Under the pieces are notes generated by a model that was not told where the DNA came from, searched no databases, and saw nothing but the letters and a program-made list of their open reading frames with translations. Of a stretch of 20,539 nucleotides of DNA, positions 14,019-20,323 are shown piece after piece. Position 1 is the stretch's first letter; every line of letters begins with the position of its first letter. The position numbers and the translations under genes are program-made. The stretch comes from DATEFF01 sp964586395 (GTDB taxonomy: Bacteria; Patescibacteriota; Saccharimonadia; Saccharimonadales; EFPC-124): NCBI GenBank assembly GCA_964586395.1, contig CAZPGP010000018.1:1-20539 (forward strand), read 5' to 3'.

Positions 14019-16910
14019 CTACAAGAAGGCATGAAGGTTTTCGATAGCTTCGCGGTTCTGGGCTTTACCCAGGAGGTTGGTGTTGCCGTGGATATCGCCA
14101 ATGCGTGCCTTCAACTGTGTCCTAAGCGCAGGGTCCATGCTGGCCAAAAGAGCAGCTCCCGATGCCTTGATTCCTGTCGCCTGACCGGTTGTGGGGTCGA
14201 TATCAAGGATAGATTGCTGCAGGGCTTCAAGGTGGCTGGACTTCATGTCGGCGATGTCGCCAGCCGCAGTTTGAGCGACAGAGATAGCGCGCAGCTTGGC
14301 CATTTCGGTTTCCATACCCGCTTTGTCGGTTGCGGCAATTGATGTGCCTGGAATCGCATTACCTTTACCGTCACTTTGTGTCATACGCCCAGCGGCCGCG
14401 TTGAAGTTTGTAGCCAAGTGGTAACCACCCTTGCTCTTCAACTTACCATCGTTATTACGGATGACGTCGTCTACCATCCTTTGGTCGATGCCGCTATTCA
14501 TACGAGCTTTCTCTATAGTACCAACCTCACCTGCTGCCGCCGCAGAGTTAAGCGCCGCGCGCATTGTGCGTTGGTCGCCAACATTTATAGTGCCAGTTGT
14601 CCCAGTCAACGTGGCTGGACCACTACCATTGATGTAATTAGTGAAGCCCTTGTTGAATTCCTTCTCGCTAATACCTGCACGGCGCAGCTGAGATGAAAGA
14701 ATAGCGCCTTCGTTTGTAAGTTCCTCTTGGCGTGATTTCTCAAGCTGGCTCACCGCTCCAGCCTGTACACGGGTCACGCCCGCTTCGCCGCCGATGCCAG
14801 CGGCACTACGAGCAAACTTCTCATTGTTGAGCGCTTCGTTAGAGATGTATTCTTGGCGAGCACGGCCAAGCTCACGCTCGCGTTGCTCTTTCTTGAAGTC
14901 GCGTCGAGCGCCGTAGCCGGCTGCCCAGCCAATTGCGCCACCACGTCGGGCTGCTCGCTCTTTGAGCTCCTGACGGCGAGGTTTGACGACGTTTTCGTTG
15001 AATGACGAACCACCCTTCTTGGCGAAGCCGGTCGTGCGAGCGTTATGCAGGAAGCCAAAGGCTTTGCCCATCAGCGATCCAGAGGCTGCGAATGTGGCAG
15101 GAAGGAATACGAGCGGTACGACATATACGACGAATTGCAGGATCACGCGAACGGCCTGAGCAACGTCGTCGCTCACTCCATCGCCGGCAATCTTGAAGTC
15201 TGGCTGCTGTAGGATGATGCCGAAGATCTTACCGGATGCAAATAGCAGGACGATCATTGGGTACATCATGAGCAGCTGGGTTAGCATCTTGCGCCACTTG
15301 TTGTAGTACGCTTCGGTGTTTGGCAGCATGTACATCAGAATCGCCGCAGGCGAAACAATGACCAGCATGATGATTGCCATTTGGCGCACCACCAGCACGA
15401 TAACCACAACCACCACAACCAGCAGTGCTAGACCAAGGAAGCTAAAGAACCAACCGATAGCCGCACCACCGGTCACCACGATAGTCAGCAGGGCCGCACC
15501 ACCTAGCGTGAAGATACTACGGACGGTTCCTGAACTTGTGCCGGTATTCAGCTGTGTCGTCCCCGCTTGCTGCAGGGCGGAGGTTACCAACGTCGATATA
15601 CCCGCACCGAAGATGTTGAAGGCGTCAATAATGAACGCAACTATGAAGTAGCTCAAGTTTACGCCTATCACCACCACTGCCATCTTAGGCAATATCTTCT
15701 TGATGCCGTAGTTACTGAGGCCGATGCTTGTTGCCTGCGAGAAGATAACCATAAAGAAGAAGATGATGAAGCCGATGTTGGCGACGTTGCGAATGTTCTG
15801 CCACAGAATGTAGATCGGGTTGTCGGCAGCCGTCGTCAGTGGCGAGATGGTCATGAACGGAACGATAATGTTGTTCTCGAAGAAGTTCGTCGCGCTGGCG
15901 ATCAGCTGAACAGCTGGGCAGATCACGTATGCAAGTGCGCCCGCCAGGCCTTCGCCGGTTGTACAAACTTTTTCGTCAGGTGCGCCCTGTCCTGGAGGCG
16001 TACCGGGGATGACTGAGCCGGGAGTTGAACCATATATAATGTATACGCTTGCGTCCTGGCCTGGATTCTTGGTGAATAGTTGGCAGGCTTTGAAGTTGGC
16101 GCTACAAGCAACGTAGATGCCAGGTTTGACGCCGGTGAATTTGCCGGTCCAGGCTTTCTCGTCACCGCCACTTGGCCCCTTGCCGTTCTTGAGAGATTCT
16201 AGGTTGCCGCTACCAACGGGTTGAGCGGAGAGAGCGCCAGCTTGTTTGGCTAGGCAGTCCTTATATAGTTGGTCGATGTTGTTTTGGTAGTCACCTTTTG
16301 CTTCACACAGCATGAATGTGTCGGTCTGCGGAATACCTGTGTAGTCGCTGGCAGGACCCATTCCTGCGGTAACGTTGACGGTTTGTTTGCTCGGGTCATC
16401 GTTGCCGGTTGCTGGGCCCCGCTTGTCGACGCCGGTGATAGTGACGCCGTTTAGCGATATGTTGGCGGTACCGGTTCTTGGGTCGTGTGCAAGGCCGTTG
16501 ATGTTGGCCTTAAGTGTGTCCTGCGAGCAGGTTGATGGAGCGCTGGTGGTAAAGATCAGGTTGCCTTTACTGAAATCGAGTTTGCCTGTTGCGTCAGGAT
16601 AGACGTTTACGGTCATAGAGACTTTGCAGCCGAACGACATTTCTATAGGGCCGCTGCTGACTGCCATAAATGTCTGTGAGCCAACTGGGGTTCCAAAGAC
16701 GTTGCCAACAAAACTACCTGTTACATTTACAGGAGCTTTGAGGGCGCTTCCGCCAAATTTGACGGTAGTGGCGTCCACCCATTCGAATGCGGGCGCGCTG
16801 GCTGCGTGAGCCGGAGCTGCGGGGACTAGAACACCAAGAAGGGCGGAAAATATACCGGCCACCAAACCGATCAGAATGGTTTTGCCCCTACCCAGATGCG
16901 TTATGATCAT
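14019..16910 (-). CDS. VirB6/TrbL-like T4SS polytopic membrane protein
   Basis: This is probably the inner-membrane channel subunit. A GTG at 16952 gives 977 aa, but the ATG at 16910 (residue 15, 963 aa) directly starts a signal peptide (ITHLGRGKTILIGLVAGIFS, ending in AHAASA) and is my choice. In the longer numbering, residues 52-330 are a predicted exported domain with several cysteines. Hydrophobic helices follow at about 340-365, 390-412, 422-452, 478-545 (a very long, Val-rich block), 556-581 and 598-630. The last 340 residues are charged, Ala/Gly/Gln-rich and probably cytoplasmic. Long VirB6 proteins with soluble extensions are known, but a large exported N-terminal domain is less usual. 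It is the first T4SS gene after the control region. Confidence 0.85.
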   Translation of the reverse strand: MIITHLGRGKTILIGLVAGIFSALLGVLVPAAPAHAASAPAFEWVDATTVKFGGSALKAPVNVTGSFVGNVFGTPVGSQTFMAVSSGPIEMSFGCKVSMTVNVYPDATGKLDFSKGNLIFTTSAPSTCSQDTLKANINGLAHDPRTGTANISLNGVTITGVDKRGPATGNDDPSKQTVNVTAGMGPASDYTGIPQTDTFMLCEAKGDYQNNIDQLYKDCLAKQAGALSAQPVGSGNLESLKNGKGPSGGDEKAWTGKFTGVKPGIYVACSANFKACQLFTKNPGQDASVYIIYGSTPGSVIPGTPPGQGAPDEKVCTTGEGLAGALAYVICPAVQLIASATNFFENNIIVPFMTISPLTTAADNPIYILWQNIRNVANIGFIIFFFMVIFSQATSIGLSNYGIKKILPKMAVVVIGVNLSYFIVAFIIDAFNIFGAGISTLVTSALQQAGTTQLNTGTSSGTVRSIFTLGGAALLTIVVTGGAAIGWFFSFLGLALLVVVVVVIVLVVRQMAIIMLVIVSPAAILMYMLPNTEAYYNKWRKMLTQLLMMYPMIVLLFASGKIFGIILQQPDFKIAGDGVSDDVAQAVRVILQFVVYVVPLVFLPATFAASGSLMGKAFGFLHNARTTGFAKKGGSSFNENVVKPRRQELKERAARRGGAIGWAAGYGARRDFKKEQRERELGRARQEYISNEALNNEKFARSAAGIGGEAGVTRVQAGAVSQLEKSRQEELTNEGAILSSQLRRAGISEKEFNKGFTNYINGSGPATLTGTTGTINVGDQRTMRAALNSAAAAGEVGTIEKARMNSGIDQRMVDDVIRNNDGKLKSKGGYHLATNFNAAAGRMTQSDGKGNAIPGTSIAATDKAGMETEMAKLRAISVAQTAAGDIADMKSSHLEALQQSILDIDPTTGQATGIKASGAALLASMDPALRTQLKARIGDIHGNTNLLGKAQNREAIENLHAFL

Positions 16911-16933
16911 GGCGTCGTGTCCGTTGTCCTCAT
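16907..16933 (-). CDS. Possible 8-codon leader ORF coupled to VirB6
   Basis: An ATG at 16933 opens MRTTDTTP and ends in TGA at 16909-16907, overlapping the VirB6 ATG (16910-16908) as ATGA. An AGGAG lies 11 nt before its start. VirB6's own ATG lacks a well-placed ribosome-binding site, so translation through this leader could deliver ribosomes to it. The evidence is arrangement only. Confidence 0.4.
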   Translation of the reverse strand: MRTTDTTP

Positions 16934-16937
16934 TATG

Positions 16938-16955
16938 GTCGTGACTCCTCACGAC
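16938..16955 (-). promoter_or_regulatory. Hairpin presenting the leader ribosome-binding site
   Basis: GTCGTGA (16955-16949) and TCACGAC (16944-16938) are a perfect 7-bp stem around a GGAG tetraloop. The Shine-Dalgarno for the VirB6 leader is therefore the loop itself, similar to the leader of the 144-aa gene. Confidence 0.5.
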
Positions 16956-16959
16956 TCTT

Positions 16960-17057
16960 CTATAACGCTTATTATAACCAACCCTGGGTGATTTAGGAAA
17001 GCAGTAACTTTAAAGCGTTATAGTTGATGTAAATTTTGCAATAAGACCATTATAACA
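16960..17057 (-). promoter_or_regulatory. VirB6 promoter region with two -10 boxes and an inverted repeat
   Basis: Two minus-strand TATAAT boxes are visible, at 16976-16971 and as an extended -10, TGTTATAAT, at 17057-17049. No good -35 is present for either. An 11-bp perfect inverted repeat, CTATAACGCTT (16960-16970) and AAGCGTTATAG (17013-17023), brackets the first box and could be an operator. Chance expectation for such a repeat is below one in this window but not negligible. Confidence 0.5.
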
Positions 17058-17330
17058 GAGGTAACAGCAGTTATGCTGGGCTTGTATTGGCATGTAACGC
17101 CGTGATATTATCCCCTGCGTGTTCTTGCTGGGTGGCAGAGCTATCGTCGTTGGCGCGGTCGTCAGCTTTGCCTCCAGTTAGCACATTTTTTGTTTGGTCT
17201 TATCGTCCAAAGGCGGCTTACTTAGAAGCTGCTTTTTATGCACTTAAATACATATTTTATAGGACACTGTGCGGGTTTGCTAGTATTTTTCTCGCACCCC
17301 TGTCGGAGTCTAGATTATTTAAAACTTTTA
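17058..17330. other. Spacer without a supported gene
   Basis: Part of the 420-bp divergent spacer between the VirB6 transcript and the 105-aa gene. Short ORFs exist on both strands, but none has a ribosome-binding site or a recognisable product. The right part is A+T-rich (17281-17340 is 30% G+C by direct count), in sharp contrast to the gene that follows. Confidence 0.6.
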
Positions 17331-17339
17331 TGTTATAAT
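17331..17339 (+). promoter_or_regulatory. Extended -10 promoter of the 105-aa gene
   Basis: TGTTATAAT is a perfect extended -10 element. Transcription would start near 17346, at the left edge of the inverted repeat at 17348. The -35 region is weak. The same 9-mer faces the other way at 17057-17049. Confidence 0.6.
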
Positions 17340-17347
17340 ATGTAGGT

Positions 17348-17709
17348 CAGTTCTTCACAACCCGGAGGTGACAAGATGGCGAAGAAATATCGCCGATTCC
17401 CGCACCGCACGTTCTGGCGTTGGACGGGTCTGTTCTTCTTCCTGGCGCTCATCCCGGGCGCGCCGTTCCTGTACGTGGTGTACTGGAACGACTACTACCA
17501 GGAGACGGTGGATGCCCTCAACACCAGCAAGAGCTACCAGAATGACCCCGGCGCAGCCGAGGCCGCCACGTGGCACATCGAAGCCCAGTGGCCGTGGGTC
17601 ATGCTGGGGGCGATTGTCGTCTTCCTGCTCTACCTCTACGTCTTCCACTGGGCCCGTCCCGGACGAGACGTCAAGCGGTCGACCTACGACTAGTGGATGT
17701 GAAGAACTG
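17348..17709. repeat. 12-bp inverted repeat flanking the 105-aa gene
   Basis: CAGTTCTTCACA (17348-17359) and TGTGAAGAACTG (17698-17709) are perfect complements placed just before the ribosome-binding site and just after the stop codon. In RNA they could pair the two ends of the message. A further TTCTTC copy (17775-17780) closes the downstream hairpin. A 12-bp match at this distance is expected by chance about once in a window this size, so placement is the main argument. Confidence 0.5.
17376..17693 (+). CDS. Hypothetical 105-aa protein with two membrane helices
   Basis: I do not recognise this family. The protein has a basic N-terminus (MAKKYRRFPHRTFWRW), a hydrophobic helix at about 17-36, a polar middle rich in Tyr, Asn and Ala (37-70), a second helix at about 72-91, and a basic tail. 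Both ends are therefore probably cytoplasmic. The ribosome-binding site GGAGGTGA is the strongest in the window, 4-5 nt before the ATG. Bases 17401-17640 are 63% G+C by direct count, against 30% just upstream and near 50% in the pilin genes, so recent acquisition or a very different codon bias is possible. It precedes the pilin cluster on the same strand but is cut off from it by a strong hairpin, so it is probably its own unit. Confidence 0.75.
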   Translation: MAKKYRRFPHRTFWRWTGLFFFLALIPGAPFLYVVYWNDYYQETVDALNTSKSYQNDPGAAEAATWHIEAQWPWVMLGAIVVFLLYLYVFHWARPGRDVKRSTYD

Positions 17710-17725
17710 GCGGCCTACAAGGTCG

Positions 17726-17780
17726 CCCCCGGTCCGCCCGTCGCCAGAGTTTTGGCGCGGACGCGGACCGGGGGTTCTTC
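17726..17780 (+). terminator. Large nested G+C-rich hairpin after the 105-aa gene
   Basis: CCCCCGGTCCGC (17726-17737) and GCGGACCGGGGG (17763-17774) form a perfect 12-bp stem. Inside it CCGTCGCCA pairs with TGGCGCGG around a GAGTTT loop. The outer GAAGAA (17701-17706) can pair with TTCTTC (17775-17780). This should stop or stall polymerase, though only a short, mixed pyrimidine tail follows. Confidence 0.6.
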
Positions 17781-17836
17781 ATATTGCGAAAAAGACGTAT
17801 TAGAGGTAACCTATAACCAAGAATATAGGAATAAAA

Positions 17837-18511
17837 ATGAAAAAGATTTCAGCTGCAATCCTTGGTCCTGTACTCGCGTTCGCGCTTGTTCTAGGATTTA
17901 CCGCCCCAGCTTCAGCTCAGACAGATCAAAAAACTGTCAAATGCGGCACCGACCAGGTAGCCATAGGCGTATCCATCAACGGCAACAACTGTGTCGATAA
18001 GGGCACGACCGTCGAGACCAACGTTATCTTCGTCTGGCTCAGTAGTATTATCAAGTTCCTAACGGTTGGTGTAGGCATCGCTGCGACNNNNNNNNNNNNN
18101 NNNNNNNNNNNNNNNNNNNNNNNNNNNNNNNNNNNNNNNNNNNNNNNNNNNNNNNNNNNNNNNNNNNNNNNNNNNNNNNNNNNNNNNCAAGTTGCGGCCT
18201 GTACTGGCGGCACCTTCTTTGGCTTCCCGCCATGGTATGCCTGTCTGCCAAAGGACGCCTCGGGCGGTCCTAAGCTGACGAAGCTCGAAGACGTTTGGCT
18301 TATCGCCTTCCCTCTCCTGGAGTCTGGCATTAAAGCTGCCGGCTACACAGCGTTCGGGTTTATTCTGTGGGGCGGCATTCGCTTTATGAAGAGCCAAGGT
18401 AACCCTGGTGAGATCACGGCGTCGCGTGATACCATCCGCGATGCCATTATCGGCCTGGTCATCTGTATATCTTCGGTCGCAATCGTACAATTTATGGCTT
18501 CAAGGTTGTAG
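17837..18511 (+). CDS. VirB2/TrbC-like pilin subunit 1, interrupted by a gap
   Basis: The visible N-terminus has a signal peptide ending APASAQ (21-28), a cysteine pair (Cys36, Cys52) and a hydrophobic helix (WLSSIIKFLTVGVGIAA). After the gap come TGGTFFGFPPWYACL, a motif I know from CPR pilin-like proteins, then VWLIAFPLLESGIK, a helix, GGIRFMKSQGNPGEITASRD, and a final helix. The C-terminal part is homologous to the four genes that follow, with NPGEITASRDTI where they have DQG.IT.AK.TI. It is the most diverged copy. I read the two ends as one gene because this domain order is usual for such proteins, but the 100 N could hide a junction of two genes. AGGA lies 7-8 nt before the ATG. Confidence 0.75.
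   Translation: MKKISAAILGPVLAFALVLGFTAPASAQTDQKTVKCGTDQVAIGVSINGNNCVDKGTTVETNVIFVWLSSIIKFLTVGVGIAAXXXXXXXXXXXXXXXXXXXXXXXXXXXXXXXXXXQVAACTGGTFFGFPPWYACLPKDASGGPKLTKLEDVWLIAFPLLESGIKAAGYTAFGFILWGGIRFMKSQGNPGEITASRDTIRDAIIGLVICISSVAIVQFMASRL
18088..18187. other. Assembly gap of 100 N inside pilin gene 1
   Basis: Exactly 100 undetermined bases, the same placeholder length as in dnaN. The true length and whether the reading frame is continuous are unknown. Confidence 0.99.
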
Positions 18512-18520
18512 AATAAAACT

Positions 18521-18805
18521 ATGTTAAACAAACTATTCGCCGTCTCAGTCGACGCCAACAGCCTCGGGCTCCCCAAGGTCCAAGCGAACGATGCAACTTG
18601 GGGCAATATTGTCGGTGGGGTTTTTATCTTCACTGGTGCATGGGCGCTCTTGTTCCTGGTGATCGGCGCCGTCCGCTATGCGGGTAGTGCTGGTGACCAA
18701 GGTCTTATCACTAAGGCAAAAGACACAATACTCTACGCTATTATCGGCTTGGTTACTTCGATGCTCGCCTTTACTGGTGTACAATTTGTGATAGGAAGAT
18801 TCTAA
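18521..18805 (+). CDS. VirB2-like pilin paralogue 2, without signal peptide
   Basis: This 94-aa protein has the family core: a helix (about 30-52), the motif GAVRYAGSAGDQGLITKAKD (49-68) and a second helix (69-91). Unlike its neighbours it has no signal peptide and no cysteine; its N-terminus is short and weakly hydrophobic. It starts 9 bp after the stop of pilin 1, with no clear Shine-Dalgarno, so it may depend on translation of the gene before it. It may be a membrane-bound assembly partner rather than a processed pilin, or may use a different export route. The family call rests on the strongly conserved motif shared by all five genes. Confidence 0.82.
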   Translation: MLNKLFAVSVDANSLGLPKVQANDATWGNIVGGVFIFTGAWALLFLVIGAVRYAGSAGDQGLITKAKDTILYAIIGLVTSMLAFTGVQFVIGRF

Positions 18806-18812
18806 GGAAAAG

Positions 18813-19193
18813 ATGAAAAAGATTCTTATTTCACTACTAAGCGTGTTCGCCCTAGCTGCAGTTGTTGCGGTAGCGGTGCCTGACCCAGCGCAAGCTGCCG
18901 TGAACGTGTTCCAAAACTGTGGTGCTAATGGCGATACTGCAATTTGTAAGGCTACCAGCGACAAGCTGTTTGGGCCTAATAGTATTTGGACTAACATTAT
19001 TAATACGCTGATTTTTGTGACCGGTTCTATATCGGTACTGATGATCGTGATCGGCGGTCTGCGTTACGCAACCTCTGGCGGTGACCAAGGTAGTATCACA
19101 AGCGCTAAGAATACAATTCTATATGCGGTTGTTGGTCTTATCCTGTCGGTGATGGGATACGCGATTGTTAACTTCGTTCTGAGCAGAATTTAA
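18813..19193 (+). CDS. VirB2-like pilin paralogue 3
   Basis: A 126-aa pilin-like protein. It has a signal peptide (MKKILISLLSVFALAAVVAV, cleavage near PAQAA at 25-29), a cysteine pair at 36 and 45, a helix (about 55-75), the motif GGLRYATSGGDQGSITSAKN and a second helix ending in NFVLSRI. VirB2/TrbC proteins have this two-helix hairpin with a short basic loop and form the T4SS pilus. AAGGA lies 6-7 nt before the ATG, and only 7 bp separate it from pilin 2. It is closest to pilins 4 and 5. Confidence 0.88.
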   Translation: MKKILISLLSVFALAAVVAVAVPDPAQAAVNVFQNCGANGDTAICKATSDKLFGPNSIWTNIINTLIFVTGSISVLMIVIGGLRYATSGGDQGSITSAKNTILYAVVGLILSVMGYAIVNFVLSRI

Positions 19194-19203
19194 GGAGATA
19201 TGC

Positions 19204-19593
19204 ATGAATAAGATTAAACTTACACTCGCTGGTATGGTCTTGGCCGTATCGACGTTGGTTGGCGTAGCGACTTTAGTCCCCGCCCCTGCTATGGCGGCTA
19301 CGCCTGAACAGTCGGCTTGTGAAGGCTCCGGCGGCACATGGAGCGGTAGCACCTGTACCCAAGGTACGCGAACTGTTACTGGCACCATCAAGAGCGTCGG
19401 TAACATCTTGGTTTTCTTGACCGGTGCTATATCTGTTCTGATGATTATTATCGGCGGTGTCCGCTACGCATTGTCTGGTGGTGACCAGGGCACGATTACG
19501 AGCGCCAAGAACACAATCCTCTACGCCATCGTGGGTGTAGTTATCTCGGTTGCAGCGTACGCTATCGTGAACTTCGTCCTCAGCAACGTGTAG
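19204..19593 (+). CDS. VirB2-like pilin paralogue 4
   Basis: A 129-aa protein with a signal peptide (cleavage near APAMAAT, 27-33), a cysteine pair at 39 and 51 inside a Gly/Ser-rich segment, a helix, the motif GGVRYALSGGDQGTITSAKN, and a closing helix with AYAIVNFVLSNV. The last half is almost the same as pilin 3, while the exposed N-terminal part is different. AAGGAG lies 6 nt before the ATG, and the gene begins 10 bp after pilin 3, so they share a transcript. The stop is followed by a small GGGT/ACCC hairpin, too weak to call a terminator. Confidence 0.88.
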   Translation: MNKIKLTLAGMVLAVSTLVGVATLVPAPAMAATPEQSACEGSGGTWSGSTCTQGTRTVTGTIKSVGNILVFLTGAISVLMIIIGGVRYALSGGDQGTITSAKNTILYAIVGVVISVAAYAIVNFVLSNV

Positions 19594-19637
19594 GGTTTAT
19601 ACCCAGTTTCAAAACCACTAGCATCGCTGCCCCGACG

Positions 19638-19646
19638 TGGTACAAT
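19638..19646 (+). promoter_or_regulatory. Extended -10 promoter before pilin 5
   Basis: TGGTACAAT fits the extended -10 pattern (TGn, then five of six bases of TATAAT), 28 bp before the pilin 5 ATG, in the only sizeable spacer (81 bp) of the cluster. No good -35 is seen. Confidence 0.45.
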
Positions 19647-19674
19647 AAACGCATAGATATATAAGGAGAAAGCC

Positions 19675-20124
19675 ATGAAGTCTTTCATGAAAAAAGTTGC
19701 TGGTTTTACACTCGTAGTTCCAGCTTTGGTCTTGGGCCTAACGTTGGTAACACCAAACGTTGCATACGCTCAGAACTGTACTGATGTCGCCGCTGGCGGT
19801 ATTGGTAGCGGTGCTGACTGTGCTAAGCCAACCGGCGCCGCAGAGAACCTGTTCGGTGACGGTAGCATCTTTAACACCGTAACCAACATTCTGTTGTTCT
19901 TGATCGGTGCTGTATCGGTAGTAATGCTGATTATCGGTGGTATCCGCTACGTCGTATCTGGTGGTGACCAGGGTGCTGTTACATCAGCCAAGAACACCAT
20001 TCTTTACGCGATCATCGGTATCGTTATCGCCTTCCTGGCATTCGCAGCAGTACGCTTCGTTACAGACCAGCTGCAGAAGGCAACATACAACGGCAGCCAC
20101 GTCGCAGTCGTTACCAAGAAGTAG
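19675..20124 (+). CDS. VirB2-like pilin paralogue 5, possible major pilin
   Basis: A 149-aa protein with a signal peptide (cleavage near NVAYAQ, 28-33), a cysteine pair at 35 and 49, a helix, the motif GGIRYVVSGGDQGAVTSAKN and a second helix. It alone carries a further 18-residue hydrophilic tail (LQKATYNGSHVAVVTKK). It has its own probable promoter, a good AAGGAG 7 nt before the ATG, and a strong terminator just after, so it can be made separately from, and more abundantly than, pilins 1-4. That makes it the best candidate for the main pilus subunit; this is inferred from its signals, not from expression data. Confidence 0.88.
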   Translation: MKSFMKKVAGFTLVVPALVLGLTLVTPNVAYAQNCTDVAAGGIGSGADCAKPTGAAENLFGDGSIFNTVTNILLFLIGAVSVVMLIIGGIRYVVSGGDQGAVTSAKNTILYAIIGIVIAFLAFAAVRFVTDQLQKATYNGSHVAVVTKK

Positions 20125-20147
20125 GCTCCCCTACAAAAAACACAGAG

Positions 20148-20170
20148 CCGGCTCACGAGAGCCGGTTTTG
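20148..20170 (+). terminator. Intrinsic terminator after the pilin cluster
   Basis: CCGGCTC (20148-20154), loop ACGA and GAGCCGG (20159-20165) form a perfect 7-bp stem followed by TTTTGTT. An A-run upstream (20135-20141) could make it work in both directions. It closes the pilin transcript 24 bp after the last stop codon. Confidence 0.85.
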
Positions 20171-20177
20171 TTATGGG

Positions 20178-20285
20178 TATAATTTCGATTGGTTGAGGTA
20201 CGCTTTCAACCACGCTCCTTCGACCCCTTAACCCTCGACAACGGTCCTGAGCTTGTAATTTTTGTGTTGGTATAACACAAAAATT
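20178..20285 (+). promoter_or_regulatory. -10-like box and two hairpins in an unassigned leader
   Basis: TATAAT (20178-20183) follows the terminator, but no good -35 is seen. A transcript from about 20190 would begin with the stem GGTTGA (20191-20196)/TCAACC (20206-20211). It would later carry a perfect 12-bp stem, AATTTTTGTGTT (20257-20268)/AACACAAAAATT (20274-20285), around a GGTAT loop. The second could be a regulator site, a terminator or part of a structured RNA. I cannot match the region to tmRNA, RNase P RNA, SRP RNA or 6S RNA. Confidence 0.4.
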
Positions 20286-20323
20286 CCTGCGTGCGGATGT
20301 TGTCTCGGGCGTAAGAGGATCGA

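Noticed and set aside
759..17066. The 12-mer ACAGAGGTAACA at 759-770 and 17055-17066, with the 9-mer AGAGGTAAC again at 17802-17810
   Set aside because: Exact 12-base repeats are expected several times by chance in 20 kb, and the contexts differ, so I do not call it a shared regulatory site.
17071..17184. 37-codon minus-strand ORF from a GTG, hydrophilic (KADDRANDDSSATQQEHAGD)
   Set aside because: It has no ribosome-binding site before the GTG, no homology I recognise, and lies upstream of the VirB6 promoter.
17087..17338. 83-aa plus-strand ORF in the divergent spacer
   Set aside because: It has no ribosome-binding site, unnatural composition, and ends inside the -10 box of the 105-aa gene.
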